In this document: positions 21,172-31,440 of the stretch, one piece after another
How positions within the stretch are numbered: the stretch's first letter is position 1
How the letters are laid out: each line of letters starts with the position of its first letter
Assembly (NCBI RefSeq): GCF_020524165.1
Contig: NZ_JAIVKU010000003.1
Location: forward strand, 80,135-144,134
DNA length: 64,000 nucleotides
Direction of reading: 5' to 3'
From: Guptibacillus hwajinpoensis
GTDB lineage: Bacteria > Bacillota > Bacilli > Bacillales > Guptibacillaceae
The notes under the pieces: generated by a model
Databases searched by the model: none
What the model saw: only the letters and a program-made list of their open reading frames with translations
Told to the model about the DNA's origin: nothing
Made by a program: the position numbers and the translations under genes

Positions 21172-21891
21172 ATGCCAATTACCATTTATCCTGCTATTGA
21201 TATGAGGGGCGGCAAATGTGTCCGCCTTTTGCAAGGTGATTACGACAAAGAAACGGTTTACGGCGATTCTCCTTTTGATATGGCAAAGCAATTTGCAGAT
21301 GACGGCGCCGAATGGATACATATGGTCGATCTTGACGGAGCGAGAGAAGGAAAGCGCGTGAATGATCGTTATGTTCTTGAGGTGGCTAATCAGTTGTCAG
21401 CGCGTGTACAAGTTGGGGGTGGAATTCGAAGCGAAGAAGATGTTGCCTATTATTTGGGAAACGGCGTTGATCGAATTATCCTTGGTAGTAGTGCTATATC
21501 AGACCCGGACTTTGTTAAAAGAATGCTTGCAAAATATAAAGAAAAAATCGCGATTGGAATCGATGCAAGAGACGGATATGTCGCTGTTGAAGGCTGGCTA
21601 AAAACATCAGAAATTAAAGCAGTGGATCTTGGAAAAGAGCTTGCTGAGCATGGTGCAGAGGTTTTCATTTTTACAGACATCTCAAAAGACGGTACGCTAT
21701 CAGGTCCTAATGTTGAAGCGATTGCTGAACTTGGTGAGGCTACAGGGAAAGAAGTGATTGCTTCAGGTGGGATCAGCAACCTTGAAGATGTGAAAAGTCT
21801 TGAACTGAGAAGTGACTCCATTAGCGGTGCGATTATCGGAAAAGCTCTCTACACGAATCAATTTACATTAAAACAAGCGCTGGAGGTCTAG
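21172..21891 (+). CDS. hisA: Phosphoribosylformimino-5-aminoimidazole carboxamide ribotide isomerase
   Basis: 239-aa (beta/alpha)8 barrel performing the Amadori rearrangement of ProFAR to PRFAR. Catalytic aspartates sit in [15 protein letters not shown] (strand 1) and [14 protein letters not shown] (strand 5). The phosphate-binding GGGIRSEED and [10 protein letters not shown] turns show the internal half-barrel duplication. ATG 21172 is preferred over the in-frame ATG 21160, because GAAAGGA abuts the latter and is properly spaced from the former. Confidence 0.95.
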   Translation: MPITIYPAIDMRGGKCVRLLQGDYDKETVYGDSPFDMAKQFADDGAEWIHMVDLDGAREGKRVNDRYVLEVANQLSARVQVGGGIRSEEDVAYYLGNGVDRIILGSSAISDPDFVKRMLAKYKEKIAIGIDARDGYVAVEGWLKTSEIKAVDLGKELAEHGAEVFIFTDISKDGTLSGPNVEAIAELGEATGKEVIASGGISNLEDVKSLELRSDSISGAIIGKALYTNQFTLKQALEV

Positions 21892-21893
21892 CG

Positions 21894-22652
21894 ATGCTGA
21901 CGAAACGAATTATCCCGTGCCTGGATGTAAAAGACGGCCGCGTTGTAAAAGGCATCCAGTTTGTAGGTCTTAGAGATGCAGGTGATCCGGTTGAATTAGC
22001 GAGAGTATATGATGAAGAAGGGGCAGATGAGCTTGTTTTCTTAGATATCTCTGCTTCTCATGAAGGAAGAGAAACAATGGTCGATGTGGTGCGGCAGGTG
22101 GCGGCAGAACTTGCTATTCCATTTACTGTTGGCGGCGGCATTAATAAGCTTGAAGATATGAAGCGTGTGCTTCGCGCTGGAGCAGATAAAGTATCGATGA
22201 ATACAGCGGCAGTTCTTCGTCCGGAATTGATCCGTGAAGGCGCCGATTATTTTGGAACACAGTGTATGGTTGTCGCAATTGACGCGAAGTGGGAAGAAGA
22301 AACAAATTCCTGGCGCGTTTATACGCACGGTGGACGCACGGCAACGGAATGGAATGCTGTTGAGTGGGCAAGAAAAGCTCAGGAAATGGGCGCAGGCGAA
22401 ATTTTATTAACAAGTATGAATGCTGACGGAAGTAAAGACGGGTTTGATGTTCCTTTAACGAAAGCGATTGGAGAAGCTGTCTCAATCCCGGTCATTGCTT
22501 CTGGAGGAGCGGGATCATCGGAAGATTTTCTCGAGGTATTCCAGGATGCTTCAGCAGATGCTGCACTTGCCGCATCGATCTTCCACTATAAAGAAACCTC
22601 ATTATCACACGTGAAAGATTACTTAAAACAAAACGGGGTGGCGATTCGATGA
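21894..22652 (+). CDS. hisF: Imidazole glycerol phosphate synthase, cyclase subunit
   Basis: 252-aa barrel protein, paralogue of HisA, that uses ammonia from HisH to form imidazole glycerol phosphate and AICAR. Typical blocks: [57 protein letters not shown] and [16 protein letters not shown] is GGAGG (21883-21887) inside the end of hisA, with 2 bases between the genes. It overlaps hisI by 4 bases. Confidence 0.96.
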   Translation: MLTKRIIPCLDVKDGRVVKGIQFVGLRDAGDPVELARVYDEEGADELVFLDISASHEGRETMVDVVRQVAAELAIPFTVGGGINKLEDMKRVLRAGADKVSMNTAAVLRPELIREGADYFGTQCMVVAIDAKWEEETNSWRVYTHGGRTATEWNAVEWARKAQEMGAGEILLTSMNADGSKDGFDVPLTKAIGEAVSIPVIASGGAGSSEDFLEVFQDASADAALAASIFHYKETSLSHVKDYLKQNGVAIR

Positions 22653-23278
22653 ATACCGACATGATTCAATTTGATGAAAAGGGCCTTGTACCAGCGATTG
22701 TACAAGATGCCGTGAGCAAAGAAGTGCTTACGCTAGCTTATATGAACAAAGAGTCGCTAACGAAAACAATTGAAACAAAGGAAACGTGGTTCTATAGTCG
22801 TTCGCGGGAAGAACTCTGGCATAAGGGAGAGACTTCGGGAAATACGCAACACGTGTTAGATCTACGATATGATTGCGATCAAGACGCTGTACTTGTGCTT
22901 GTGAATCCTTCTGGACCAGCTTGTCATAAAGGAACGTATTCTTGCTTCAATGATTCGTTGCTTTCAGAAAAAGCATCGCCGAATGCTGATCGTTTCGCAA
23001 TCCTGAATACGCTTGAACAAGTCATTGCCAAAAGAGAAGCAGAGCGTCCTGAGGGAGCGTACACAACGTACCTCTTTCAGGAGGGCGTCGATAAGATTCT
23101 AAAGAAGGTTGGCGAAGAGGCTTCTGAAGTCATTATTGCGGCAAAAAATCGTGACCATGAAGAACTTACGTGGGAATCAGCAGATCTCCTTTTCCACTTA
23201 ATGGTACTTATGAGAGAGCAGGAGTGCGCGCTTGATGACGTTCTTCAAGTTCTTGAGGAACGACACGCTTCGAAATAA
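22649..23278 (+). CDS. hisI: Bifunctional phosphoribosyl-AMP cyclohydrolase / phosphoribosyl-ATP pyrophosphohydrolase
   Basis: 209-aa HisIE fusion carrying steps 2 and 3 of histidine synthesis. Residues ~1-110 are the HisI cyclohydrolase, with the zinc/metal region [15 protein letters not shown] and the cysteine [11 protein letters not shown]. Residues ~115-209 are the HisE pyrophosphohydrolase, with [16 protein letters not shown] and [13 protein letters not shown]. Its ATG overlaps the hisF stop. It ends the operon; hisC and the histidinol-phosphatase gene are not in the window. Confidence 0.96.
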   Translation: MNTDMIQFDEKGLVPAIVQDAVSKEVLTLAYMNKESLTKTIETKETWFYSRSREELWHKGETSGNTQHVLDLRYDCDQDAVLVLVNPSGPACHKGTYSCFNDSLLSEKASPNADRFAILNTLEQVIAKREAERPEGAYTTYLFQEGVDKILKKVGEEASEVIIAAKNRDHEELTWESADLLFHLMVLMREQECALDDVLQVLEERHASK

Positions 23279-23345
23279 TGAAACTTTTTTCTTTCCTGCT
23301 CGTAGATAAGAGTAAATTCGATGATGAGAAATGGAGAGAAGAAGC

Positions 23346-23483
23346 ATGTTTGTAGGATTTATGTTTATCGGACTTGCTATTGGGTTATTTCTTGGACAGC
23401 CTGGACCTGGTGTTCTTCTTGGAATGGGTGTTGGCTTTATTGCACAGAAACTAGCAAAACACAGAAAAGATATGTGGAAATAA
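23346..23483 (+). CDS. Small hydrophobic peptide, 45 aa
   Basis: A short frame with a plausible leader (GGAGAGAAGAAGC before ATG) encoding one or two tight membrane helices rich in glycine (FIGLAIGLFLGQPGPGV, GMGVGFIAQ) and ending in a basic tail AKHRKDMWK. An intrinsic terminator follows the stop at once, which supports it as a real gene. It lies 67 bases after hisI and could be co-transcribed. I do not recognise the family. A GxxxG-rich hairpin followed by a positive tail suggests a cytoplasmic-facing C-terminus. Confidence 0.6.
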   Translation: MFVGFMFIGLAIGLFLGQPGPGVLLGMGVGFIAQKLAKHRKDMWK

Positions 23484-23508
23484 AAACGAGCTCATGAGCT
23501 CGTTTTTA
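23484..23508 (+). terminator. Intrinsic terminator after the 45-aa peptide gene (his operon end)
   Basis: Perfect stem AAACGAGCTC / GAGCTCGTTT with AT at the tip, followed by TTTATTTT. Confidence 0.88.
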
Positions 23509-23666
23509 TTTTGCGCCAGATCAAAACGATTCGAAGAGTGCATATCGGGCTTTAGGTAGTTTTTTCTACTTTTTTCTTTTAGGACTGGACGGTCGATGTA
23601 TGTTATACTTTTGAACGGATATGACTGGTAATAGCATTATTCGAAGCGAAATTATTGGGGGGAAAC

Positions 23667-25265
23667 ATGAGGAAAGAACTTCATGCTTCTTCGGAAATGA
23701 AAGGCCGACTGATTCCGTTCGTTCAGGACGGAGATTATTTTTATAAAAAGGCTATGAGAGCCTATCAGCAACGGAATTTGGATAAAGCAAGACAGCATCT
23801 TGAACGTGCGGTTAAACTTGTCCCCGAAGAAGTCGATTATATATGTCAACTTGCAGCGGTCCTGTCGGAATTAGGCGAATATGAAGCATCAAATGAGTGG
23901 CTGAAATTTGTACTTGACGATCTTGATCCTGAATATTATGATTGCTACTTTTTCCTTGCGAACAACTTTGCACATATGGGTCTATTTAAACAAACGGAAG
24001 AGCATGCAAGAACTTACCTTGAGCATGAACCAGAAGGTGAATTTATGGAAGATGCCGAGGAGTTAGTCGATCTGATCTTGTTCGAGCAATCCGAGGATTT
24101 ACCACAGGAAATTGGAGAAGAAGAGCAGTTGATTCAAGAACATGAAGCCGCTCGTAAAGCGATTGAATCCGGGAATTTTCTTGAAGCGATTGATTTACTC
24201 GAACGAATGACAGACGTTTATTCGGAATTTTGGCCGGCATACAATAACCTTGCGCTCGCTTATTTTTATAGTGAGCAGTACGAGGAAGCCGTCCAAGTGC
24301 TCGATGACGTTTTAACAAAAAACGAAGGAAACCTAAATGCGGTTTGTAACTTAACGCTTTTCTATGATTTCCTTGGTCAACACGTTAAACGCGATGTGAT
24401 GCTTGAAAGACTGAAAAACGTCTATCCGATCCATCCTGATCATTCCTATAAATTAGGGAGCACGTTTGGTTTTTTAGGTGAACATGAACTTGCTTTTCAC
24501 TGGCTTCGTAAAGTGGAGAGTACAAGACATATGTGGGACGTGCCTTTCTATCACTGGATCGCTGTTTCAGCGTTTCAGCTTGATCGCCCTGACCTTGCAA
24601 AACGCTACTGGAAGAAGGTTCAACGTGTTGACGCGGCAAATGAAATGGCTTCGCGTTATCTCACAGAGCTAGAAGCAGGTACGCTTCTTAAAAGCCAGGT
24701 TAGCTATCGGTCTCAAATGCCTCAAGAAGATGAGAAGCATGACGGAAAACATGATTATCACGCCAGAATGACTCATCTCATGCTTCTCTATACGAGGCGA
24801 GATCCGGAAAGTGCTTCAATCTTACAAACGTATTGTAAACGTAAGGATGAACCTCTTCTTGTTAAGGAGCTTTCGGCGTATATTGCCATTACACTTTCTG
24901 ACGATCCCGTTCAAATCGTCGATGGAGAAAAAGCGTATACCGTTCGAACGCAGACCGATTTTCCTGAGTACGTACGATCTGGGATGCGCATTATCGCTGA
25001 GCTCGAACAGGCGGATATTAGTGACTCGGATTTACATGAGCTAATTGCGATGATCTGGTTACCTTGTTATGTTAAACTTTCAGATAGTAGCAAAGCCTTT
25101 CAAAACGTGAAAGCAACGGCTGCTGCGATGTTTTACATGTGGCATAAAGTGAAACAAACAAACGTCACTCAAATCGAAGTCGCAAATGCATTCGATGTTT
25201 CTGGATCGACTGTATATGCTTATCGTAAAAAGTTAACGCACTTACTTGAGACAAATGACCTCTGA
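23667..25265 (+). CDS. yvcD: YvcD-like tetratricopeptide-repeat protein with C-terminal HTH
   Basis: 532 aa. Tetratricopeptide-type helices recur from residue ~20 (YKKAMRAYQQRNLDKARQHL, AAVLSELGEYEASNEWL, FWPAYNNLALAYFYSEQYEEAVQVL). The last ~60 residues resemble a helix-turn-helix (TQIEVANAFDVSGSTVYAYRKKL), which suggests a DNA-binding or scaffold role. The gene sits directly before trxB, the position of yvcD in B. subtilis. ATG 23667 follows GGGGGGAAAC. The biochemical function is unknown. No signal peptide is seen. Confidence 0.82.
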   Translation: MRKELHASSEMKGRLIPFVQDGDYFYKKAMRAYQQRNLDKARQHLERAVKLVPEEVDYICQLAAVLSELGEYEASNEWLKFVLDDLDPEYYDCYFFLANNFAHMGLFKQTEEHARTYLEHEPEGEFMEDAEELVDLILFEQSEDLPQEIGEEEQLIQEHEAARKAIESGNFLEAIDLLERMTDVYSEFWPAYNNLALAYFYSEQYEEAVQVLDDVLTKNEGNLNAVCNLTLFYDFLGQHVKRDVMLERLKNVYPIHPDHSYKLGSTFGFLGEHELAFHWLRKVESTRHMWDVPFYHWIAVSAFQLDRPDLAKRYWKKVQRVDAANEMASRYLTELEAGTLLKSQVSYRSQMPQEDEKHDGKHDYHARMTHLMLLYTRRDPESASILQTYCKRKDEPLLVKELSAYIAITLSDDPVQIVDGEKAYTVRTQTDFPEYVRSGMRIIAELEQADISDSDLHELIAMIWLPCYVKLSDSSKAFQNVKATAAAMFYMWHKVKQTNVTQIEVANAFDVSGSTVYAYRKKLTHLLETNDL

Positions 25266-25341
25266 GCAGACTGGTAGACTTTTTACCAACAATCAGATAT
25301 GATTCTTAATAAGAAATATTATTCTTTAATAATCAATATAA

Positions 25342-26325
<984 letters not shown>

Positions 26326-26328
26326 CTC

Positions 26329-26364
26329 AAAAAACCAGAGGATCATGGGGTCCTCTGGTTTTTT
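26329..26364 (+). terminator. Intrinsic terminator of trxB
   Basis: 14-bp perfect stem AAAAAACCAGAGGA / TCCTCTGGTTTTTT with an 8-base loop. Confidence 0.92.
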
Positions 26365-26530
26365 ATGTAAGTGGGTCTTCTGAAGGGTGGCACTTCGACA
26401 GCCTTCGAGCGTTATCGGGTGGTGCCTGTCACCGCGTCATTCGCTTTTAACTTGGCTGTAACAGCGGTGAAATACAAATGGGGTACACTAATAGTAGATT
26501 TAACCCCCTTTTAAATAGAAACACTTTTTT

Positions 26531-26562
26531 GCACGGGCATAACGCACCGTGCTCTTTTTTTT
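26531..26562 (+). terminator. Orphan intrinsic terminator in the trxB-yvcI gap
   Basis: Stem GCACGG / CCGTGC followed by eight Ts after one C, about 170 bases after the trxB terminator with no open frame between. GGGGT...ACCCC pairing lies upstream (~26480-26510). It could end an unannotated small RNA. Confidence 0.6.
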
Positions 26563-26606
26563 GCTTAGAGTAGAAGAATCTTCACAGCTTAGCCAAACCG
26601 CTCTCA

Positions 26607-26635
26607 TTGTTCATGGTCACCAATCATAGTATACT
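26607..26635 (+). promoter_or_regulatory. Promoter of the yvcI-rapZ-yvcK-whiA operon
   Basis: TTGTTC (26607-26612), 17-base spacer, TATACT (26630-26635). The transcript would start with a small hairpin AAGTCTGA / TCAGACTT (26653-26675) before the coding region. Confidence 0.6.
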
Positions 26636-26704
26636 ATGGATAGAAAATCTTGAAGTCTGAGCTTCTTTCAGACTTTCGTATACCAATAGGATGATTGAAT
26701 TGAG

Positions 26705-27178
26705 GTGACAAATGTGCAACGTGTAACAAACTGCATTTTAAATGACGAAGCAAATGATCGCGTACTCTTGCTACAGAAACCGCGCCGCGGATGGTGGGTT
26801 GCACCAGGTGGGAAAATGGAATCGGAGGAATCAATTCGTGATTCGGTGATTCGTGAATTCCGCGAAGAAACGGGTGTTTATTTAAAGAATCCCAAACTAA
26901 AAGGGATTTTCACATTCATTATTAAAGAAAATGAAGTAACAAAATCCGAATGGATGATGTTTACGTTTCTTGCAACGGAATACGATGGGGAACCGGTGGA
27001 GAAGTCAGAAGAAGGAAAAGTATCATGGGTGAAAACAGATGATGTGAGTGAACTTCCGATGGCTCCTGGAGATTATCATATTCTTGATTATATGATGAAA
27101 GGCCATGGTATCATTTATGGAACATTCACCTATACTCCTGATTTCAAACTGCTTTCTTATCGATTAGACCCGTCTTAA
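26705..27178 (+). CDS. yvcI: NUDIX hydrolase (YvcI-like)
   Basis: 157-aa NUDIX-family pyrophosphohydrolase. The NUDIX box is complete: GGKMESEESIRDSVIREF followed by REETGV, giving the GX5EX7REUXEEXGU pattern. The substrate is not predictable; family members hydrolyse oxidised or housekeeping nucleotides. GTG 26705 gives MTNVQRVTNCIL, the typical YvcI N-terminus, but a GTG at 26714 has a better-spaced TGAGGTG, so the start is uncertain by three codons. It is the first gene of the conserved yvcI-rapZ-yvcK-whiA group. Confidence 0.9.
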   Translation: MTNVQRVTNCILNDEANDRVLLLQKPRRGWWVAPGGKMESEESIRDSVIREFREETGVYLKNPKLKGIFTFIIKENEVTKSEWMMFTFLATEYDGEPVEKSEEGKVSWVKTDDVSELPMAPGDYHILDYMMKGHGIIYGTFTYTPDFKLLSYRLDPS

Positions 27179-27223
27179 TGAGAAGCATACCAATAAGAGA
27201 AATCGAGAAACGGAGTGGGGAAA

Positions 27224-28114
27224 ATGACCGATTCAATCGATAAGCGCATTCATATGGTCATTATTACAGGAATGAGTGGTGCGGGTAAAACGGTTGCGAT
27301 GCAGTGCTTTGAAGATATTGGTTACTTCTGTATTGATAACCTGCCGCCAGCCCTTTTACCAAAGTTCGTTGAAATGGTAGACGGATCTGAAGGGAAATTA
27401 AATAAAGTCGCGCTTGTAATGGACTTACGTGGTGGAGACTTCTTTGATCACCTTGTCGAAGCTGTTGATCACTTGGATTCCCATGATCGACTGGACGCAG
27501 AAGTGCTCTTCCTTGATTCAAAAGACTCAACGCTTGTCAGACGATATAAAGAAACGAGACGTTCCCATCCGCTTGCGCCAGAAGGGTTGCCGCTTGAAGG
27601 TATCAAGAAAGAACGAGAGATGCTGGAAGAACTAAAAGGACGCGCACAGCAAATCATTGATACGAGCGATATTAAACCTGTTCAGCTTCGGGAAAAAATT
27701 ATGGATCGTTTTTCAAACAATGAAAAAGAAAACTTCGGCGTAAATGTCATGTCTTTTGGCTTTAAATACGGCATTCCAATTGATGCTGATCTAGTGTTTG
27801 ATATTCGTTTTCTTCCCAATCCACACTATGTGGAGCATTTGCGTCCAAAAACAGGTGTGGAGGAAGAAGTCGCGAACTATGTATTTAAGTGGAAAGATAC
27901 GCAAATCTTTCTAGAGAAATTAATTGATATGCTTGCCTATATGCTTCCTCAGTATAAGAGAGAGGGGAAAAGTCAGCTTGTTATAGGCATTGGCTGTACA
28001 GGTGGAAAGCATCGTTCTGTTGCATTTGCAGAACATATTGGTCATCATTTTGAATCAGAGTATCGAACAAATATTACGCATCGGGATATTGAAAAAGGGA
28101 AGGGTCACAAATAA
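27224..28114 (+). CDS. rapZ: RNase adapter RapZ family nucleotide-binding protein
   Basis: 296-aa P-loop protein (YvcJ in B. subtilis). Walker A GMSGAGKT is at residues 16-23, and the conserved C-terminal RapZ segment is [19 protein letters not shown]. In E. coli RapZ delivers the sRNA GlmZ to RNase E. The Bacillus protein binds and hydrolyses nucleotides and affects competence; an RNA-adapter role here is unproven. ATG 27224 follows CGGAGTGGGG. It lies 1 base from yvcK, and the trio rapZ-yvcK-whiA is strongly conserved in Firmicutes. Confidence 0.95.
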   Translation: MTDSIDKRIHMVIITGMSGAGKTVAMQCFEDIGYFCIDNLPPALLPKFVEMVDGSEGKLNKVALVMDLRGGDFFDHLVEAVDHLDSHDRLDAEVLFLDSKDSTLVRRYKETRRSHPLAPEGLPLEGIKKEREMLEELKGRAQQIIDTSDIKPVQLREKIMDRFSNNEKENFGVNVMSFGFKYGIPIDADLVFDIRFLPNPHYVEHLRPKTGVEEEVANYVFKWKDTQIFLEKLIDMLAYMLPQYKREGKSQLVIGIGCTGGKHRSVAFAEHIGHHFESEYRTNITHRDIEKGKGHK

Positions 28115-28115
28115 T

Positions 28116-29084
28116 ATGAATGACACTAATCTGCCAAAGGCTGTCGTCATTGGCGGAGGAACAGGCCTATCGGTACTTCTACGTGGACTTAAGAAGTTTC
28201 CTGTCGACATCACTGCCATTGTAACAGTAGCGGACGACGGAGGAAGTTCAGGTCGATTGCGTGACGAGTTTGATATTCCTCCTCCAGGCGATGTGCGAAA
28301 TGTCATTACAGCTCTATCCGAAGTGGAACCTTTATTAGAAGGGTTGATGCAGCATCGCTTTAAAAACGGAAATGGTCTATCAGGACATTCGCTTGGCAAC
28401 TTGATGCTGGCTGCTATGACGGATATCACGGGTGACTTTGTGAAAGGTGTAAGAGAAATGTGTCGCGTTCTAAACGTGAGAGGAGAAGTACTCCCAGCAT
28501 CAAATCAAAGCATTGTCTTACACGCGGAAATGCGTGATGGAACGTTTGTCAAAGGTGAATCACAAATTCCAAAGGTTAATAAAACCATTAAGCGAGTGTT
28601 TCTTTCGCCACCTGGCATTAAAGCATTACCTGAGTCAATCCAGGCCATTCGAGAAGCCGATTTGATTGTGCTTGGACCAGGTAGCCTGTATACAAGCATT
28701 TTACCGAATTTACTTGTGCCGGGCATTGCGAAAGAAATTCAGCAGGCAAAAGCAAGAAAAGTATACGTTTGTAATGTCATGACTCAGTTAGGTGAAACTG
28801 AAAATTATACGGCGAGTGACCACGTGCAGGCACTCATTGATCACATTGGCTATAAACTTATGGATACGATTATTGTAAATGAAGAAATGATTCCCTCTTT
28901 TTATGAAAAACGTTATGCACAAGAACGAGCAGAGGTTGTGCAATATGACGAAAATCGTCTGAAGAGCTTTGGTTTTCATGTAATCAGTGATAAAATTATC
29001 CAATACGATGAGAAATATGTACGCCATGATGCGAAAAAAATATCATCGATTCTTTTATCTTTATTAGACGATAAAAGACCATGA
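28116..29084 (+). CDS. yvcK: Gluconeogenesis/cell-shape factor YvcK (CofD-like)
   Basis: 322-aa protein of the CofD/YvcK fold. [17 protein letters not shown] is the N-terminal UDP-sugar-binding glycine loop, followed by [17 protein letters not shown] and [14 protein letters not shown], and later [18 protein letters not shown]. subtilis YvcK is needed for growth on gluconeogenic carbon sources and for normal PBP1 localisation. ATG 28116 with AAAGGGAAGGG is used; longer in-frame readings would run back through rapZ. Together with HprK and Crh it ties this block to central-carbon control. Confidence 0.95.
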   Translation: MNDTNLPKAVVIGGGTGLSVLLRGLKKFPVDITAIVTVADDGGSSGRLRDEFDIPPPGDVRNVITALSEVEPLLEGLMQHRFKNGNGLSGHSLGNLMLAAMTDITGDFVKGVREMCRVLNVRGEVLPASNQSIVLHAEMRDGTFVKGESQIPKVNKTIKRVFLSPPGIKALPESIQAIREADLIVLGPGSLYTSILPNLLVPGIAKEIQQAKARKVYVCNVMTQLGETENYTASDHVQALIDHIGYKLMDTIIVNEEMIPSFYEKRYAQERAEVVQYDENRLKSFGFHVISDKIIQYDEKYVRHDAKKISSILLSLLDDKRP

Positions 29085-29124
29085 TGGGTCAGTGGGGCCC
29101 CTGCATGAAAAAGGGGGGATGGCA

Positions 29125-30066
29125 ATGTCATTTGCTGCTGATACAAAGAAAGAATTAACGCAGTTAGAAAGCAAACCTTGTTGTGCAAGATCAGAGCTAG
29201 CAGCACTTATACGAATGAACGGATCGATTTCGTTTGGTAACAGACAGTTGATTCTTAACATTCCAACGGAACATGCTGCCATTGCAAGAAGGATTTATAC
29301 GCTTATTAAGCGGATTTACAATTATGATGTTGAATTGCTTGTTCGTAAGAAAATGAGATTAAAGAAAAACAATGTATACATTGTTAGGGTCTCAGCAAAA
29401 GCGAGAGAACTTCTTGAAGATCTCGGTATTATGGATAACGCATTTACGTTTACGAGAACGATTTCGCAAGATTTCACAAAAAAGGCCTGTTGCAAACGCT
29501 CTTATTTAAGGGGCGCATTCCTTGCAGGAGGTTCAATTAATCACCCTGAAACCTCGTATCATCTTGAGATCTTTTCCATGTATGAAGAGCATACAGAGTC
29601 ACTCTGTAACTTGATGAATGAATTTGGTTTAAATGCAAAGATGCTCGAGCGAAAGAAAGGGTACATTGTTTATATTAAAGAAGGCGAAAAGATTACGGAG
29701 TTTTTAAGTGTAGTTGGGGCCCATCAGGCACTGCTTTATTTTGAAGATGTTCGCATTATGAAAGATATGCGTAATTCCGTGAATCGGATTGTGAATTGTG
29801 AAACAGCCAATTTGAATAAGACAGTTGGCGCCGCTTTTCGCCAGGTCGAGAATATCCGCTTCATCCAAAAAGAAGTTGGCCTCGAAATTCTTCCCGATAA
29901 ATTAAGGGAGATTGCCGAGCTTCGAGTGAAGCACCAGGATGTGACGTTAAAAGAACTTGGCGAGATGGTTACGGGTGGAGCGATTAGCAAATCGGGTATC
30001 AATCATAGATTGAGAAAAATTGACCAAATAGCTGACAAACTACGTGATGGTAAACCCATTTCATAG
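29125..30066 (+). CDS. whiA: DNA-binding protein WhiA
   Basis: 313 aa. The N-terminal part is the degenerate LAGLIDADG homing-endonuclease-like domain ([21 protein letters not shown]), and the C-terminus is a helix-turn-helix ([27 protein letters not shown], cut here for length). In B. subtilis WhiA influences cell division and chromosome segregation. ATG 29125 ([11 protein letters not shown]) is preceded by AAGGGGGG and matches the family start, so the upstream in-frame GTG at 29092 is rejected. It ends the yvcI operon, since two terminators follow. Confidence 0.95.
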   Translation: MSFAADTKKELTQLESKPCCARSELAALIRMNGSISFGNRQLILNIPTEHAAIARRIYTLIKRIYNYDVELLVRKKMRLKKNNVYIVRVSAKARELLEDLGIMDNAFTFTRTISQDFTKKACCKRSYLRGAFLAGGSINHPETSYHLEIFSMYEEHTESLCNLMNEFGLNAKMLERKKGYIVYIKEGEKITEFLSVVGAHQALLYFEDVRIMKDMRNSVNRIVNCETANLNKTVGAAFRQVENIRFIQKEVGLEILPDKLREIAELRVKHQDVTLKELGEMVTGGAISKSGINHRLRKIDQIADKLRDGKPIS

Positions 30067-30079
30067 GTCATTCACAAAA

Positions 30080-30116
30080 ATAGCTTCCACCTAAATGGTG
30101 GGAGGTAGCTTTTTTC
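30080..30116 (+). terminator. First terminator after whiA
   Basis: Stem TAGCTTCCACC / GGTGGGAGGTAGCT (small asymmetry) around a TAAAT loop, with TTTTTT following. Confidence 0.75.
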
Positions 30117-30130
30117 GCTAGTAGCAAAGT

Positions 30131-30172
30131 AAAGAAAAACAATCATTCCCTTGCTTGGGGAATGACGTTTTT
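30131..30172 (+). terminator. Second terminator-like hairpin after whiA
   Basis: TCATTCCC (30143-30150) pairs with GGGAATGA (30158-30165); outer AAAAAC/GTTTTT extends it and provides the U tract. Two terminators in tandem separate whiA from crh. Confidence 0.75.
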
Positions 30173-30191
30173 CTAAATTTTTCACAGTCTG

Positions 30192-30205
30192 AGATAGCGC
30201 TTACT
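30192..30205 (+). promoter_or_regulatory. cre-like site upstream of crh
   Basis: AGATAGCGCTTACT matches the cre consensus TGWAARCGYTWWCW at all but two positions, including the central GCGCT. It is 115 bases upstream of crh. No convincing -35/-10 pair could be assigned. Confidence 0.4.
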
Positions 30206-30319
30206 TAGGTTTAAGGTAAGAAAACGAGCATCTGCTGACACCTGTTTTTAGCACATGCTAAACAAAGTCCTCGATCCGTTTTTCTTATCAGCAGTTATCA
30301 ATAAGGGAGGAATGAACAA

Positions 30320-30574
30320 GTGGTTCAAAAAGAAGTTGTTGTGACATTAGAAACAGGATTACAAGCTCGACCTGCGGCTCTTTTCGTGCAGGAAGCCAAC
30401 CGATTTAATTCTGATATTTTTCTTGAGAAAGACGGTAAAAAAGTGAATGCTAAAAGTATCATGGGGATCATGAGCCTTGCGGTTGGGACAGGAGCTTCCG
30501 TTATTTTAACTGTTGATGGTAATGACGAAGAGGATGCCATCTCTTCACTCATTGATTTTGTACAAAAAGACTAA
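30320..30574 (+). CDS. crh: Catabolite repression HPr-like protein Crh
   Basis: 84-aa HPr paralogue. Gln15 replaces the PTS-phosphorylated histidine (GLQARPAALFVQEANRF), so it cannot carry phosphate in sugar transport. Ser46 (KSIMGIMSLA) remains as the HprK target; Ser-P-Crh is a corepressor for CcpA. These two residues separate Crh from HPr. GTG start at 30320 behind AAGGGAGG with a 9-base spacer. In B. subtilis crh is co-transcribed with yvcI-L, but here tandem terminators precede it, suggesting its own promoter. Confidence 0.96.
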   Translation: MVQKEVVVTLETGLQARPAALFVQEANRFNSDIFLEKDGKKVNAKSIMGIMSLAVGTGASVILTVDGNDEEDAISSLIDFVQKD

Positions 30575-30576
30575 AA

Positions 30577-30621
30577 AAACGAAGGCTTACCGGTGAGTGC
30601 GCGCGGTAGCCTTCGTTTTTT
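30577..30621 (+). terminator. Intrinsic terminator of crh
   Basis: Long stem AAAACGAAGGCT-ACCG / CGGTAGCCTTCGTTTT with an 11-base loop and T run. Confidence 0.9.
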
Positions 30622-30646
30622 ATTATGATAACCATTTTTCATCAAA

Positions 30647-30681
30647 AAAAGAGCCTTTCCTAATTCAGGAAAGGCTCTTTT
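30647..30681 (-). terminator. Intrinsic terminator of clpP
   Basis: 15-bp perfect stem AAAAGAGCCTTTCCT / AGGAAAGGCTCTTTT with a 5-base loop, 10 bases after the clpP stop on the minus strand. Confidence 0.9.
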
Positions 30682-30690
30682 AAGATGACG

Positions 30691-31275
30691 TTATGCTTTC
30701 TTTTCCATAACTTCGTCAATTAAGCCGTACTCTTTCGCTTCTGTTGCTTCCATGAAACGGTCACGATCTGTATCGCGATCAATTGTTTCAAGTGGTTGAC
30801 CTGTGCGTTCAGAAAGAATTTTGTTCAGCTTTTCGCGCATTTGAATAATGCGTTTTGCGTGAATCTCAATGTCAGAAGCCTGACCTTGTGTACCACCAAG
30901 CGGTTGGTGAATCATAACTTCACTGTTTGGTAGTGCATAACGCTTACCTGGTTCACCAGCTGCGAGAAGGAAGGCACCCATTGAAGCAGCCATACCGATG
31001 CAGATTGTGGATACTTTTGGCTTAATGAATTGCATTGTATCGTAAATTGCCATACCTGCTGTAATCGAACCACCAGGGCTATTAATGTAAAGTGAGATAT
31101 CTTTATCAGGATCTTCTGCAGCTAGGAAAAGAAGCTGAGCAACGACTGCATTTGAAACGTTGTCGTCTATTGCTGTTCCTAGCATAATAATACGGTCCTT
31201 AAGAAGACGAGAATAAATATCGTACGCTCTTTCACCGCGGTTCGTTTGTTCAATTACCGTTGGAATTAAAACCAT
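30691..31275 (-). CDS. clpP: ATP-dependent Clp protease proteolytic subunit
   Basis: 194-aa serine protease that forms the double-heptamer chamber used by ClpX, ClpC and ClpE. The catalytic triad is Ser98 ([11 protein letters not shown]), His123 (VMIHQPLGG) and Asp172 (RDTDRDRFM). The N-terminal [21 protein letters not shown] is standard. RBS AAGGAGGAAT precedes the ATG. Transcription is probably controlled by CtsR, whose operator overlaps the -35 upstream. It is monocistronic with its own terminator. Confidence 0.98.
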   Translation of the reverse strand: MVLIPTVIEQTNRGERAYDIYSRLLKDRIIMLGTAIDDNVSNAVVAQLLFLAAEDPDKDISLYINSPGGSITAGMAIYDTMQFIKPKVSTICIGMAASMGAFLLAAGEPGKRYALPNSEVMIHQPLGGTQGQASDIEIHAKRIIQMREKLNKILSERTGQPLETIDRDTDRDRFMEATEAKEYGLIDEVMEKKA

Positions 31276-31323
31276 TTAAAATTCCTCCTTTATTATAATG
31301 GAATATGTAGTTGCTGTACGTTC

Positions 31324-31353
31324 ATCATACCTAAAAGGTCAATATAGGTCAAA
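31324..31353 (-). promoter_or_regulatory. clpP promoter with CtsR-type operator
   Basis: On the minus strand TTGACC (31347-31352), a 17-base spacer and TATGAT (31324-31329). The plus-strand direct repeat GGTCAATATAGGTCAAA (31337-31353) matches the CtsR box RGTCAAANANRGTCAAA with two differences and covers the -35, so heat-stress derepression is expected. Confidence 0.85.
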
Positions 31354-31440
31354 TAAAGTGCTGTATGATTTTCGAAAAGATGAATAAGGTGATATTTTCT
31401 CCTTCTCTACCTACATCCATTTTCCCCGCCTTTCCTTATT

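Noticed and set aside
26384..26400. Sigma-54 -24/-12 promoter (TGGCAC...)
   Set aside because: TGGCAC is present but the -12 TTGC element is missing at the required spacing.
30320..30574. Assignment as HPr (ptsH)
   Set aside because: Position 15 is glutamine, not histidine, and no ptsI follows; this is Crh.
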